Shown: positions 17,386-26,313, counted from the stretch's first letter. The stretch is DNA of 38,152 nucleotides from UMGS1696 sp964430105 (GCA_964430105.1 CAYSEF010000018.1:1-38152), one strand, 5' to 3'. Made by a program: numbers and translations. Notes: generated from the sequence alone by a model not told the origin.

Positions 17386-17796
17386 TCAGATAATCACTCC
17401 GTTTGTATGGTCAATCTCGTGCTGGATTATCTGTGCGGTGAATCCTGTGAAGGTCTTAATTCTCACCTGCATTTGTTCATTTTGCCAACGAACCTTTATA
17501 GTGCGATAACGCTTGGTTTTACGAACTCCATCAAGTGAAAGACATCCTTCTTCGGTTTCAAAAGGTGCTGTTGATTTAATAATTTCCGGATTCATCATTG
17601 AGCAAAGCTCGTCTCCGTCATAGAACGCAATTATCCGTTTTGGAATACCGATCATGTTTGCGGCCATTCCAACACATCCATCACGATGAGCTACTAAGGT
17701 TTCGCAGAGGTCGTGCAAAATTTCGATATCATTTGCTGTAGCAGGTGTAGAACGCTGTCCCAGTAAAATTATATCTCGACAAATAGGCTTTATCAT
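17386..17796 (-). CDS. Short peptide deformylase, variant active site
   Basis: Peptide deformylase removes the formyl group from nascent chains at the ribosome. The 136-residue protein is shorter than the usual 150-190. Metal ligands are present: Cys85 in EGCLSL and His126/His130 with Glu127 in QHEIDH. Motif 1, usually GxGLAAPQIG, reads CVGMAANMIG (41-50), so the catalytic Gln is Met. GGAG precedes the ATG and the promoter is close. It is coupled to a MATE exporter, an unusual partner. It may act on other substrates, or be a paralogue beside a housekeeping enzyme elsewhere in the genome. Confidence 0.82.
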   Translation of the reverse strand: MIKPICRDIILLGQRSTPATANDIEILHDLCETLVAHRDGCVGMAANMIGIPKRIIAFYDGDELCSMMNPEIIKSTAPFETEEGCLSLDGVRKTKRYRTIKVRWQNEQMQVRIKTFTGFTAQIIQHEIDHTNGVII

Positions 17797-17826
17797 AAAT
17801 TCTCCATATACTTAATAATTTCCTTT

Positions 17827-17855
17827 ATTCTATCATATTTTTGAGAGTTTTTCAA
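17827..17855 (-). promoter_or_regulatory. Promoter of the deformylase-MATE operon
   Basis: On the minus strand TTGAAA (17850-17855) and TAGAAT (17827-17832) are spaced by 17 bases; each matches the consensus at five of six positions. Confidence 0.65.
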
Positions 17856-17921
17856 TTTATATATAAAATTTGAGCAATAATCTATTTATTACATGAATAA
17901 TGAAGGTTTCAATACATGAAA

Positions 17922-17961
17922 ATACGGCTTTACTCACAATAAATCATGAGCAAAGCCGTAT
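17922..17961 (-). terminator. Terminator after the GH-like gene
   Basis: A 15-base-pair stem (ATACGGCTTTACTCA with TGAGCAAAGCCGTAT, one wobble) lies just downstream of the 726-residue protein gene and is followed on the minus strand by a short T run. Confidence 0.75.
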
Positions 17962-17988
17962 GAATACGAGATTTTTGATTTTTGCTAA

Positions 17989-20169
17989 TTAGAAGGAAAC
18001 AGCAACCTTTATCGCATCACCATCGGAGGGATAGGTGAAATATGTTGTTTCACTTTCCGGTTCGTAGTCGAAGGGAAGGGAGGTTGTTTCGCCGTGAATA
18101 GTGATTTTAATCGATTTCGGTGGGCGTTTTGTCCATATTCTGCAAGCAACTGTCATTTCAGAAGGGCTGCTTGAAGTGAATGTCAACGAACGCTGATTAT
18201 GTACGATTTTTGAAGCACGTCCTGAGAGTGCGATTATTTCAGAAGAATTAGACTTGTCAATGCGGTTCACATCATACCAAAGATTTACAGAACCTACTTC
18301 AAGCATAGGATCATCTACAACAGACAGCTTGTCGTCGAAAAGATCGATGAAAGTGCCGGTAAGCTCATGACCGTTTTCCTCGCCTTCGTCCATTACAGCT
18401 GTAACATAATAAGCACCACGACGCATAATCAGCTTTGATGATGTTTCGATATCGATACCGTTATTTCTAAGTAGAGCACATACCTGATCCCTATATGCAT
18501 CGGACAGAGTATCTTTTTCTGCAAATGTCTTTGGTGCCTTGGCAATTATCATTACCTTACCTGCTCCGACCTCATATGTGCCATCGACAGGAGATTTTCC
18601 GAGTCCAAGCGATTCGAATAAGTGTTCAGCGGGATTTTCGTATGTGTTCAGACCGCTGTTCCACCATTCACGAACATGATTGAAAGGATCGCTTCCGTCA
18701 CCGCAGTATACAAGCAAGCCACCGTTTTTAACCCATCCTGCGAGTGCCTGATGAATATCGGGAGAGGAGGGCTTCATAAATTCATAAGAAAGGATGATAG
18801 CCTTGTATGCATCAAGATATCCTGCAAAGCGACGCACATTATCGAGCTGAATAGGACGTGTAGAAATACCTGCTTTAAGCAGAGGAAGTGCAAGTCCGTA
18901 GAATGAAGAAAATTCATCACTTGTATCGCCATTGGGCTCAGGACAGATTCGCTGGAACATTGCAGAATCTGCCATAAGAATACCAACATCTGTAGTTTTA
19001 GTAAGCCATTCGTGATCTGCCTGGTCTGCCATGTCACGAAGTGTATGCATAACTGAAATAAGATTTGTCTTGTATTCAGGTGGAATTACGACAGCAGTAT
19101 TTTGCGAAGGACGGAAGTGGTGATGCTCTCCACCGTTTGCGATATGAGCTTCAAATTCGTTCCGCCATGCTTGCATAGCATTCTCGTCCGGCTGATGTTT
19201 GCCTTTCATTACACGAGCAGGCCATGGTGAAACTTCATAATCTGTGATTTCCGGATGGAACAGAGATGCAACTACGGTACGGTAGTAATTTTCACGATAA
19301 TCGACCCATGTGTGACGAGGATTATCTTCGATTGGGTCAGCGAGATACCACATACGTCTTCCGGTACCACGTACCAGCTCCTGCATTACTCCGTATTCAA
19401 GAAAAGCTGTTTCAAATGTACGTTCTTTTCTTACGCCACGGTAGTAATTTTCGCTTCTTGCCGTACCTGTCCATATTTGTGCTATATAACCGTCAATGGT
19501 AGGCAGATCTATCAGTGCGGATTCGGGTGATACGATTTTCCATTGAGTATAATTGATAAGTGAGTGTGTTGGAACATAAAATCTCAACAGCTTGCCGTAT
19601 TTTACCATTGCATATTCTTTAAGCTCTGAGCAGAGTCTATCGAGTGTGCGAGTGTAAAGATACTGTTTAAGCTTAGAAGCACGATACTGAGCATCACATG
19701 AAGACTGCGGATCCTGCCACGGCTCTTTGTAATATATTTCCCATTCACGCTTAAATGCATCGGAATATCCTGAATATACCCAAAATTCCGGTTCTTCAAG
19801 GTGTATCGCTTCAACTCCACAGTCTACGGCATATTTCAGACCATCTGCCAAATAATGTGCAAAAGAATTTGACGGAACCATATACGGCACGTCAACACCG
19901 TGACTGAAATCATGGTCTTTACCCATCTGTCCTTCGTCGTGGTGATCAATGCCATCGTATTTGCCATAGAGATAATCCTTGTATTCGCCCCAGGATACGC
20001 CTGTCATGAGATGAATAACGTATCCACGTTTTTTCCACTTCTTGACACGTTCCTTCAGGTTATGGAAGCCATAGACCATAACGAAGTCGCTCTGGACATC
20101 GAATATCGGTTCAAAATCAGCTTGCTCCTGTACACCAGTGCGTTCTTCACTGCGATCGTATTCTTTCAA
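17989..20169 (-). CDS. Glycoside-hydrolase-like protein of unassigned family
   Basis: I do not recognise the family with certainty. The 726-residue protein has no signal peptide, so it is probably cytoplasmic. Residues ~30-370 look like a TIM barrel: HLMTGVSWGEY, AIHLEEPEFW (Glu pair near 123-124 at a strand end), IDGYIAQIWTG and ITDYEVSPWP. Residues ~400-570 resemble a class I glutaminase-amidotransferase-like fold (AIILSYEFMKP, GGLLVYCGDGSDP), and the last ~150 form beta strands. Barrel plus amidotransferase-like domain plus beta sandwich is the order found in GH42 beta-galactosidases, but the sequence does not match GH42 closely. Start is TTG at 20169, supported by AGGTG six bases upstream and a consensus promoter. 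The monocistronic gene lies among GH4 and esterase genes. Confidence 0.55.
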   Translation of the reverse strand: MKEYDRSEERTGVQEQADFEPIFDVQSDFVMVYGFHNLKERVKKWKKRGYVIHLMTGVSWGEYKDYLYGKYDGIDHHDEGQMGKDHDFSHGVDVPYMVPSNSFAHYLADGLKYAVDCGVEAIHLEEPEFWVYSGYSDAFKREWEIYYKEPWQDPQSSCDAQYRASKLKQYLYTRTLDRLCSELKEYAMVKYGKLLRFYVPTHSLINYTQWKIVSPESALIDLPTIDGYIAQIWTGTARSENYYRGVRKERTFETAFLEYGVMQELVRGTGRRMWYLADPIEDNPRHTWVDYRENYYRTVVASLFHPEITDYEVSPWPARVMKGKHQPDENAMQAWRNEFEAHIANGGEHHHFRPSQNTAVVIPPEYKTNLISVMHTLRDMADQADHEWLTKTTDVGILMADSAMFQRICPEPNGDTSDEFSSFYGLALPLLKAGISTRPIQLDNVRRFAGYLDAYKAIILSYEFMKPSSPDIHQALAGWVKNGGLLVYCGDGSDPFNHVREWWNSGLNTYENPAEHLFESLGLGKSPVDGTYEVGAGKVMIIAKAPKTFAEKDTLSDAYRDQVCALLRNNGIDIETSSKLIMRRGAYYVTAVMDEGEENGHELTGTFIDLFDDKLSVVDDPMLEVGSVNLWYDVNRIDKSNSSEIIALSGRASKIVHNQRSLTFTSSSPSEMTVACRIWTKRPPKSIKITIHGETTSLPFDYEPESETTYFTYPSDGDAIKVAVSF

Positions 20170-20211
20170 AATTCACACCTGCCTTTTCGGTAGTATAAAG
20201 ATGTTGTAAAT

Positions 20212-20240
20212 ATTATAACCAATGATATAAATTCTGTCAA
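20212..20240 (-). promoter_or_regulatory. Consensus promoter of the GH-like gene
   Basis: On the minus strand TTGACA (20235-20240) and TATAAT (20212-20217) with a 17-base spacer, a perfect sigma-A consensus about 40 bases before the TTG start. Confidence 0.85.
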
Positions 20241-20271
20241 TAATTATGTGAAAAAATCACAAAATAATTTA

Positions 20272-20790
20272 TCAAAGTATATATTCAAACATTTCAAAGG
20301 ATTCTTCACCGGTTGTTGGATATGTCATTTTCAGCGGGCCTACATAATTGAAGCCTGCGCTATTGTACAGTGAAAATGCCGGTTTATTTCTGCTGAGAAC
20401 GTCAAGTCGTATGGTCTGGAATCCGACTTTGCGACAATATTCGATAATCTCGCTGACAAATCGTTTTCCTTCACCTTTACCTTGATACTTAGGGGATATA
20501 GCAAGTGCATGGATAAGTGCAACCTTTTCAGGCTGTGCATTACAGCACCAATTTACCGTGTCGTATTCAGGAATTGCGTTATTATTTACGACTGCACAAC
20601 CGACAAGTTCATCGTCGGTTTTATATAGTAACAGTTCGCTGTTGTTTGTGGCGTTTTCTGCGAATGGACGTGACGGATAGACACCTTTTATCCAGCGAAG
20701 ATCAATGTCTGTTTTGTCAAGCTCATCTATAACATAGTCGTAAAGCTCCATTACTGCATCGAGGTCTTTAATTTCAGCTATTTTGATCAT
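20272..20790 (-). CDS. GNAT family N-acetyltransferase
   Basis: Transfers an acetyl group from acetyl-CoA to an amine; the substrate is unknown. The 172-residue protein carries the acetyl-CoA loop ALAISPKYQGKGEGKRFV (motif A, R/Q-x-x-G-x-G/A) and the C-terminal motif B NKPAFSLYNSAGFNYVG. ATG 20790 was chosen because AGGAG lies six bases upstream; a further upstream ATG (20838) lacks a ribosome binding site and would add 16 residues without family similarity. The gene is monocistronic on the minus strand just downstream of purC, separated by a terminator. Confidence 0.85.
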   Translation of the reverse strand: MIKIAEIKDLDAVMELYDYVIDELDKTDIDLRWIKGVYPSRPFAENATNNSELLLYKTDDELVGCAVVNNNAIPEYDTVNWCCNAQPEKVALIHALAISPKYQGKGEGKRFVSEIIEYCRKVGFQTIRLDVLSRNKPAFSLYNSAGFNYVGPLKMTYPTTGEESFEMFEYIL

Positions 20791-20882
20791 GTTTTTCTCC
20801 TGTAAATTATATGTTGCGTGATGAAACTGCAAATTCATTATTAAGATAATCTTTGCAAATCAACCTAACAGAATTATAGCAC

Positions 20883-20930
20883 AAAAACGGCATGATCCAT
20901 ACGTTTCGCACAGATTATGCCGTTTTTTTC
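20883..20930. terminator. Terminator between purC and the GNAT gene
   Basis: AAAACGGCAT and ATGCCGTTTT form a stem with a loop of about 23 bases. A-tracts on one side and T-tracts on the other allow termination of purC on the minus strand. Confidence 0.75.
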
Positions 20931-20941
20931 AAAATTATTAT

Positions 20942-21640
20942 TTATCTGTTGTTAATAAGCTTGGTAAGTTCAACAGGATCAACGATAACGCCATCCTTAT
21001 AAACACGCATATTACCGGATGCGATTTCATCGATGAGGATAACTTCGCCATTGTTGTAACCAAATTCAAACTTGATATCCCAGAGATCAAGACCGATAGT
21101 CTTAAGATCATCTGCTACAACCTTGGTAATTTTGAGTGTCTGTTCTTTCATGCTCTGGAACATTTCGGGAGTCATAACGCCAAGCGCTGCAAGACCTTCG
21201 CCTGTTACCAGCGGATCGCCCTTTTCGTCATTTTTGAAGGTGCATTCTACATATCCACCTTCGAGAGGGGTGCCATCCTTGATGTATTCGCCATATCTGC
21301 GAACGAAGCTACCTGTAGCAACAAGACGGCAGATAACTTCAAGACCGTTACCACCCTGAGCCTTGCCGAAGCATTCAGCAGGAAGAACTTCCATAGTAGC
21401 ATTGTCGAGGTCGGCGGAAACATAGTGAGTCTTAACGCCTGCTTCCTTGAGCTTTTCGAAGTAATAAACGGAGGTCTGAAGGTTAGCCTTGCCGATACCT
21501 TCGATTGTGAGTCCGACGGAATTTTCACCCGGATCGAACACGCCGTCTTTACCGGTGCAGTCATCCTTGAATTTCAGCAGTACATTGCCATTGTCGAGCT
21601 TGTAAACGTCTTTGGTTTTGCCAGTGTAAATCTTGTTCAT
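20942..21640 (-). CDS. purC: SAICAR synthase
   Basis: Ligates aspartate to CAIR with ATP, giving SAICAR, the step just before PurB in IMP synthesis. The 232-residue length is that of bacterial PurC. Visible motifs are the N-terminal YTGKTKDVYKLDNGNVLLKFKDD (ATP loop), the segment LEVICRLVATGSFVRRYG (IVRNxxAGS family motif variant) and DIKFEFGYN...VLIDEIASGNMR near the C-terminus. ATG 21640 has AAGGAG eight bases upstream; the longer frame to 21679 runs back into the leader. The gene has its own consensus promoter and is not linked to other pur genes here. Confidence 0.94.
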   Translation of the reverse strand: MNKIYTGKTKDVYKLDNGNVLLKFKDDCTGKDGVFDPGENSVGLTIEGIGKANLQTSVYYFEKLKEAGVKTHYVSADLDNATMEVLPAECFGKAQGGNGLEVICRLVATGSFVRRYGEYIKDGTPLEGGYVECTFKNDEKGDPLVTGEGLAALGVMTPEMFQSMKEQTLKITKVVADDLKTIGLDLWDIKFEFGYNNGEVILIDEIASGNMRVYKDGVIVDPVELTKLINNR

Positions 21641-21684
21641 TTGAATACTCCTTGTAATATCAAATTTACGGAAGAACATACCTT

Positions 21685-21713
21685 ATTATAACACAAATTG
21701 CCGTTCTTGTCAG
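21685..21713 (-). promoter_or_regulatory. Promoter of purC
   Basis: On the minus strand CTGACA (21708-21713) and TATAAT (21685-21690) with a 17-base spacer. The leader to the start codon is about 40 bases, too short for a purine riboswitch. Confidence 0.75.
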
Positions 21714-21856
21714 CACTTTTTTAGAAAAAAACGATATTGCAAAATAAAAGAAATTATTCGCTATATAAGCTCATATAATGGGGAAATTCACTATTTTTTG
21801 TATTATTATGCGGGAGATGCGACTTTGAGTTTATTAAAAGTAAGATTTTTCTATGT

Positions 21857-21900
21857 AAAAAGCACTCATTCTGTTAACCTTGCAAAACGAGTGCCTTTTA
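21857..21900 (-). terminator. Terminator after the GH4 gene
   Basis: On the minus strand AAAAGGCACTCGT pairs with AATGAGTGCTTTTT around a loop of about 17 bases, followed by a T run. It lies 21 bases after the GH4 stop codon. Confidence 0.7.
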
Positions 21901-21920
21901 TTCATGTGAAATTATGTGGT

Positions 21921-23255
21921 TTATTTATATTCCGGCAGCCAACCCTTGTGAGCTTCGATGAGATCATCACAGAGTGAAATGATATCGTCGATGGAAAGCT
22001 CAGAGGCGGTATGAGGTTCAAGCATTGCAGCCTGATAGATAGCTTCCTTCTTCTTTGTAACAGCTGCTTCAATAGTGAGGAGCTGTGCGTTGATGTTAGT
22101 CATGTTCATAGCAGCACACTGGAGAGGCAGAGCACCCTGTGGTGTAGGCTGTACACCGTACTTATTTACAAGACAAGCAACCTCTACACAAGCTTCCTTT
22201 GGCAGGTTATCGATAAGTCCGTTATTCAGCACGTTTCCGCCGATTTTATATGGCTTATCTGTAACCATTGCTTCCATTATATAAGAAGCGTATTCATGTG
22301 AACGCTTGTGAGATACATTGTTGGTAAGATATTTTTCGCGATCATTCTTCCAGTTTGCAATCTGTTTTACGCAGCGACGCGGATATTCGTCAAGCGGAAT
22401 ATTGTATTTTTCGATAAGCTCAGGATATTTTGACTTGATGAACAGATTATTGTATTCAGCGTTATGTTCACTGGATTCAGTGCAGTAATAACCGAAGCGA
22501 CGAATATATTCATAACGAACAAGGTCCTTATGATTGGAATTGCCTTTTGCAAGTTCTTCTTCGAGCTTTGCAATAGCACGACGGCGAATTTCGGGATAGA
22601 GATCGTTTCCGTCAGCATCTTCGATTTCAAGAAGCCAACCCATGTGATTGATTCCCGCTATCTTTTCACGAATAGGTTCTTTAACCTCCATACCAAGGGC
22701 CTTCAAAAGTCCACGAGAGCAAACCTGTACGCTGTGACAAAGACCTACAGTCTTAATTGGTGTGTATCTCTGCATATAACCGGAGAGGATAGCCATTGGG
22801 TTGGTGTAGTTGAGGAACCACGCATTCGGGCAAACGTCAACCATGTCTTCAGCGAAGCCTTCGAGAACAGGTATTGTACGGAGCGCACGGAAAATACCAC
22901 CGATGCCGAGAGTGTCCGCAATAGTCTGACGAAGACCGTATTTCTTTGGAATTTCAAAGTCGGTAACGGTACAAGGTTCATATCCGCCAACCTGAATAGC
23001 GTTTACAACGAAATTAGCATCACGCAGAGCTTCCTTACGATTTGGAATTCCAAGATGCTTTGTGATCGTAGCTTTGCCTTCATTGCAGTTGCGATTGATA
23101 GCATCGATCATGATATACGATTCTTCAAGACGTTCTGCATCGATATCATACAGAGCGATTTCAAAATCTCTGAGGGCAGGTGTAAGCATTGCATCACCGA
23201 GTACGTTTTTAGCAAATATTGTACTGCCTGCGCCCATGAATGTGATTTTTCCCAT
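21921..23255 (-). CDS. GH4 family alpha-galactosidase/alpha-glucosidase
   Basis: Cytoplasmic NAD+- and Mn2+-dependent glycosidase that hydrolyses alpha-linked disaccharides by a redox mechanism. The 444-residue protein has the N-terminal Rossmann motif (FMGAGSTIFAKNVLGD at 5-20), the metal-binding Cys in GLCHSVQ (near residue 172) and the metal-binding His in GINHMGW (near 200). CHSVQ is the form seen in MelA-type alpha-galactosidases. The N-terminal ITFMGAGS and the family segment IQVGGYEP fit too. It has its own promoter with an adjacent palindrome that may be an operator. No sugar transporter is adjacent; substrate specificity (galactoside, glucoside or galacturonide) is not decided. Confidence 0.92.
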   Translation of the reverse strand: MGKITFMGAGSTIFAKNVLGDAMLTPALRDFEIALYDIDAERLEESYIMIDAINRNCNEGKATITKHLGIPNRKEALRDANFVVNAIQVGGYEPCTVTDFEIPKKYGLRQTIADTLGIGGIFRALRTIPVLEGFAEDMVDVCPNAWFLNYTNPMAILSGYMQRYTPIKTVGLCHSVQVCSRGLLKALGMEVKEPIREKIAGINHMGWLLEIEDADGNDLYPEIRRRAIAKLEEELAKGNSNHKDLVRYEYIRRFGYYCTESSEHNAEYNNLFIKSKYPELIEKYNIPLDEYPRRCVKQIANWKNDREKYLTNNVSHKRSHEYASYIMEAMVTDKPYKIGGNVLNNGLIDNLPKEACVEVACLVNKYGVQPTPQGALPLQCAAMNMTNINAQLLTIEAAVTKKKEAIYQAAMLEPHTASELSIDDIISLCDDLIEAHKGWLPEYK

Positions 23256-23282
23256 GGTTAACTCCTTTGATTTGAATTTTTA

Positions 23283-23292
23283 CGTTTAAACG
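23283..23292. promoter_or_regulatory. Palindrome CGTTTAAACG downstream of the GH4 -10 element
   Basis: A perfect 10-base palindrome lies just downstream of the GH4 -10 element, near the likely transcription start. It could be an operator for a sugar-responsive repressor, but it lacks the central CG typical of LacI-family sites and no regulator is adjacent. Confidence 0.35.
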
Positions 23293-23297
23293 GTTAT

Positions 23298-23326
23298 ATT
23301 GTACCATAACTTTTGAGAAAACACAA
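23298..23326 (-). promoter_or_regulatory. Promoter of the GH4 gene
   Basis: On the minus strand TTGTGT (23321-23326) and TACAAT (23298-23303) with a 17-base spacer, about 40 bases before the ATG. Confidence 0.65.
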
Positions 23327-23403
23327 GATGATTTATGAAATATGATGACGATAATTATAAAAAAACAGTATACAATGTACAGCTTGAAAGGGTAAATACA
23401 AAA

Positions 23404-23464
23404 CAAGGGCACTGCTACAGTACGGAATAAGCTTCCGAAATGCGACAGTCCCTTAGTTTTTTTG
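23404..23464. terminator. Terminator after the second MATE gene
   Basis: AAGGGCACTG and CAGTCCCTT form the outer stem of an imperfect hairpin with an inner GGAA/TTCC pairing. A T run lies on the plus side and TTGTTTTG on the minus side. It ends transcription of the MATE gene on the minus strand. Confidence 0.65.
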
Positions 23465-23500
23465 TTAATATAGTGCTGTTTTTTAGCGTTTTTAGACTTT

Positions 23501-24901
23501 TCAGCTGTTTTTTGCAATTATATCTCTTTTTGCCTTTGCACCGGATAGCCAACCGTTGGATTTCCAGCGCCACAAGAGAATCGTTCCGCGAATCAATTCA
23601 TCACAAGCAAAGGCGATCCATATTCCGTACAATCCCATGTCAAATACGATAGCAAACAAATAAGCACCGCCTACAGCGATTATCCATGCGCTGGCTTGAT
23701 TTACGATAAGCTGGAAGGTTACATCACCCGCAGCTTGCAGAGCACCGCTGAGGCAATGATTAAGTGCACGTCCTATTTCAACAAAGAAATCTATGAAGAA
23801 TATCTTTGTAGCAATATTTATGATTGTTTCGTCCTGTGTAAAAAGACTTAACAGCGGATAACGCAGTGCGATTATTACAAGAGAAATAATTGCATTTGAG
23901 CAAAGAGCAATGTAGGTTACGATTTTTTGAACTGTTTTTGCCTCGTCATATTTTTCTGCACCTATACGATATCCAACCATTATTGAACTGGCGTTTGCGA
24001 ATGCCTGACCGATTATCGCTATGTACTGGACGATATTGCTTACATAAACCTTAGTTGCAACAAGTGTGAGACTTACAGAAGTAATGATCGAGGTAGTTAC
24101 TATCTGGCTGAGTGAATACGCCATTGAATTGACAGTTCCCGGAATACCGATGGATACGACAAGTTTGAATTCTTCGATTGGGAAAGGGCGCAGGAATTTA
24201 AGCGACAAACGAACACCACATCTCTTGACAATTATCATTGCAATAAGCATTGATGTTACACGGCTTAAAACTGTTGATAAAGCAACACCGGCGATTGGGT
24301 CAAGTCCTCCTAACCATTCGGAGTGGAAAACAGCGATATAGTTACCAACTACGTTAACCAGATTAGCAATGATGTTAATAACAAGAGGGGCTTTTATACG
24401 GCCGAGAGAACGGCACAGACTTACCAACACGATTTCAATCGACTGGAATATCATCAAGCCTCCTGCGATTTGCAGATACATACAGGCAGCATCTATTGCA
24501 TTCGCATCGAGATTCATGATTCCCAATAAAACCTTTGGAATAAGCAGGAATACAGCACCGAAGAACAGTCCCATTACCGTATTTGCTGTAATAGCGATGG
24601 TTGCAAGCATATTCAGCTTGTCTTTGTTATTCATGCCAATAGCCTGATTTATGCAAACAGTTGCACTGGCGGACAGTGACATTGCAATGATTTGACAGAA
24701 CGTAATGTACTGATTTGAAATACTGACAGCACTTACGACTGTGTCGGAAAGATTACTCAAAAAGAAAATATCGATCATTCCCACTGTAGCACGCAAAAAG
24801 CTCTCGAGTATCAATGGCAATGCAAGCTGTATCATACCAACACGACTGACATCAAGTTGTCGTTCTCTTTTTGATACCCACAAATATTCCTTTATAGACA
24901 T
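23501..24901 (-). CDS. MATE family exporter, second copy
   Basis: Another twelve-helix MATE antiporter, 466 residues. It has the usual N-terminal signature (LALPLILESFLRATVGMIDIFFLSN) and the internal repeat (GIPGTVNSMAYSLSQIVTTSII). It differs clearly from the copy at 15996-17384, so this is not a recent duplication. A GAGG site lies eight bases before the ATG. The gene is monocistronic, with a terminator downstream. Substrate is unknown. Confidence 0.9.
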   Translation of the reverse strand: MSIKEYLWVSKRERQLDVSRVGMIQLALPLILESFLRATVGMIDIFFLSNLSDTVVSAVSISNQYITFCQIIAMSLSASATVCINQAIGMNNKDKLNMLATIAITANTVMGLFFGAVFLLIPKVLLGIMNLDANAIDAACMYLQIAGGLMIFQSIEIVLVSLCRSLGRIKAPLVINIIANLVNVVGNYIAVFHSEWLGGLDPIAGVALSTVLSRVTSMLIAMIIVKRCGVRLSLKFLRPFPIEEFKLVVSIGIPGTVNSMAYSLSQIVTTSIITSVSLTLVATKVYVSNIVQYIAIIGQAFANASSIMVGYRIGAEKYDEAKTVQKIVTYIALCSNAIISLVIIALRYPLLSLFTQDETIINIATKIFFIDFFVEIGRALNHCLSGALQAAGDVTFQLIVNQASAWIIAVGGAYLFAIVFDMGLYGIWIAFACDELIRGTILLWRWKSNGWLSGAKAKRDIIAKNS

Positions 24902-25209
24902 TTTTTCAACCTCGTTTGAAATATGAATATATTTTGAATATGCCGAGAAAGTTATGGCTGTTCATACGTCAGATATTATCATATTTTTACGTTTATGTCA
25001 ATCTATTTGAGAATAATTGTGTATTTAGTAGAAAATTAACGCTATACAACAGTTTTGTTGGGTTGCTATATAAGATAGTATCAAACACATTGTATAATAA
25101 AGGTATATGTGAAATATGATGAAAATTTTGCGAATTACAACAATTTTCTTGACAAATATTTGATTTGATGATAAAATGAAACCGAACTGTATTAGGGGGC
25201 GAGGGGATT
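24902..25209. other. 308-base divergent spacer
   Basis: AT-rich region between the divergent MATE and CE15-like genes. It contains the promoter of the esterase gene near its right end. Small open frames on both strands overlap one another and lack good ribosome binding sites; I see no further feature. Confidence 0.6.
25149..25177 (+). promoter_or_regulatory. Promoter of the CE15-like gene
   Basis: TTGACA at 25149-25154 and TAAAAT at 25172-25177 with a 17-base spacer, 33 bases before the ATG. The ribosome binding site is the G-rich AGGGGGCGAGGGG. Confidence 0.8.
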
Positions 25210-26313
25210 ATGAACATTGGTGAGTCTATGTTAGCTGGTGAGGTTGTAGAGACTCTTAAAGCACACAAGCTTCCTCATTTTTTGCCTGAGAATTCGTTAG
25301 CTACAGGAGAGTGCAATATTGATGAATTACGGTGCAAATGGAAGAATACTATAATGGATATTGAATACGGCGCGTTTCCGCAGGACAAAATGGCAGTTAG
25401 TGCAAAAATAATTAGTGAGGACGAGATTTTTGAGGGAAAAGGCATATTCAAACGTATAGAGCTGAGCTTAACAGGTGCAAAAGGAACATTTACATTTCCG
25501 TTTACAGCGTGTTTTCCAAATGACGGACAAAAAAATCATCCATCATTTATAAATATAGCGTTTGGTGAAATGCCACCTGATTCTGATATACCACTGGAGT
25601 ATATGTGTGGACGCGGATTTGTCATGATGTCATATTATTTCAAAGATGTCACTGCCGATTCAAATGAATTTGATACCGGACTTATCCCATATTTCAGTGA
25701 TCAAGAAGTGATATCAAAGCGCAAATTCGGAAAATTGTCAGTGTGGGCATATGCAGCTATGAGAATGCTTGATTATGCTGTTACACTTGATGAAATAGAT
25801 CCTGAGCGTATAGCTATTGTAGGTCATTCCAGACTTGGGAAAACGGCAATACTTGCGGGTATAATGGATGAACGATTCAAATATGTCATTGCTAACGATT
25901 CCGGTTGCAGTGGTGCTGCTTTACACAGAGGTAAGCAGGGTGAGAGAATCGAGAATATAATGACAAAATACTGGCGTTGGTTTACCGAAAATTTTGCTGA
26001 ATATGAAGGACGTGAGTATGATTTACCATTTGATCAGCATATAGTAATGGGACTTGTGGCTCCGAGATATCTTTATGTTGCAAGTGGAGCAGAAGACAGT
26101 TGGTCAGATCCAATGCACGAGTTTCTTGGTGCGGCAGCCGCTTCTGAAGCGTATGGTGCGTATGGTATGGTAGGGCTTGTAGCAGATAAAATCCCGAAAA
26201 CAGGAGAAAGATTTCATGAGGGAAATATAGGATATCATGTTCGTGCAGGCGGTCATGCAATGCTGTATGATGACTGGAAGCTTATGATGGATTTTATGGA
26301 TCTTCATAGATAA
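25210..26313 (+). CDS. CE15-like alpha/beta hydrolase (glucuronoyl esterase type)
   Basis: Serine hydrolase likely cleaving an ester of a sugar or sugar acid. CE15 enzymes cleave the ester between glucuronoxylan and lignin alcohols. The 367-residue protein has the nucleophile elbow GHSRLGKTA (Ser207), the family block NDSGCSGAALHRGKQGE (219-235), WFTENFAEYEG, the acidic segment GAEDSWSDP (283-291) and the C-terminal HVRAGGHAM with candidate catalytic His343/His349. It is short for a secreted CE15 enzyme and has no signal peptide, so it would act inside the cell on imported material. It is followed 54 bases later by a solute-binding lipoprotein gene, probably in the same transcript. Confidence 0.78.
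   Translation: MNIGESMLAGEVVETLKAHKLPHFLPENSLATGECNIDELRCKWKNTIMDIEYGAFPQDKMAVSAKIISEDEIFEGKGIFKRIELSLTGAKGTFTFPFTACFPNDGQKNHPSFINIAFGEMPPDSDIPLEYMCGRGFVMMSYYFKDVTADSNEFDTGLIPYFSDQEVISKRKFGKLSVWAYAAMRMLDYAVTLDEIDPERIAIVGHSRLGKTAILAGIMDERFKYVIANDSGCSGAALHRGKQGERIENIMTKYWRWFTENFAEYEGREYDLPFDQHIVMGLVAPRYLYVASGAEDSWSDPMHEFLGAAAASEAYGAYGMVGLVADKIPKTGERFHEGNIGYHVRAGGHAMLYDDWKLMMDFMDLHR

Noticed and set aside
22464..23261. 265-codon open frame on the plus strand opposite GH4
   Set aside because: Antisense shadow of the GH4 gene, which has clear motifs; the plus-strand translation shows no family features.
24916..25119. 67-codon ORF before the CE15-like gene
   Set aside because: No ribosome binding site, AT-rich random composition, and it overlaps an equally long frame on the other strand.
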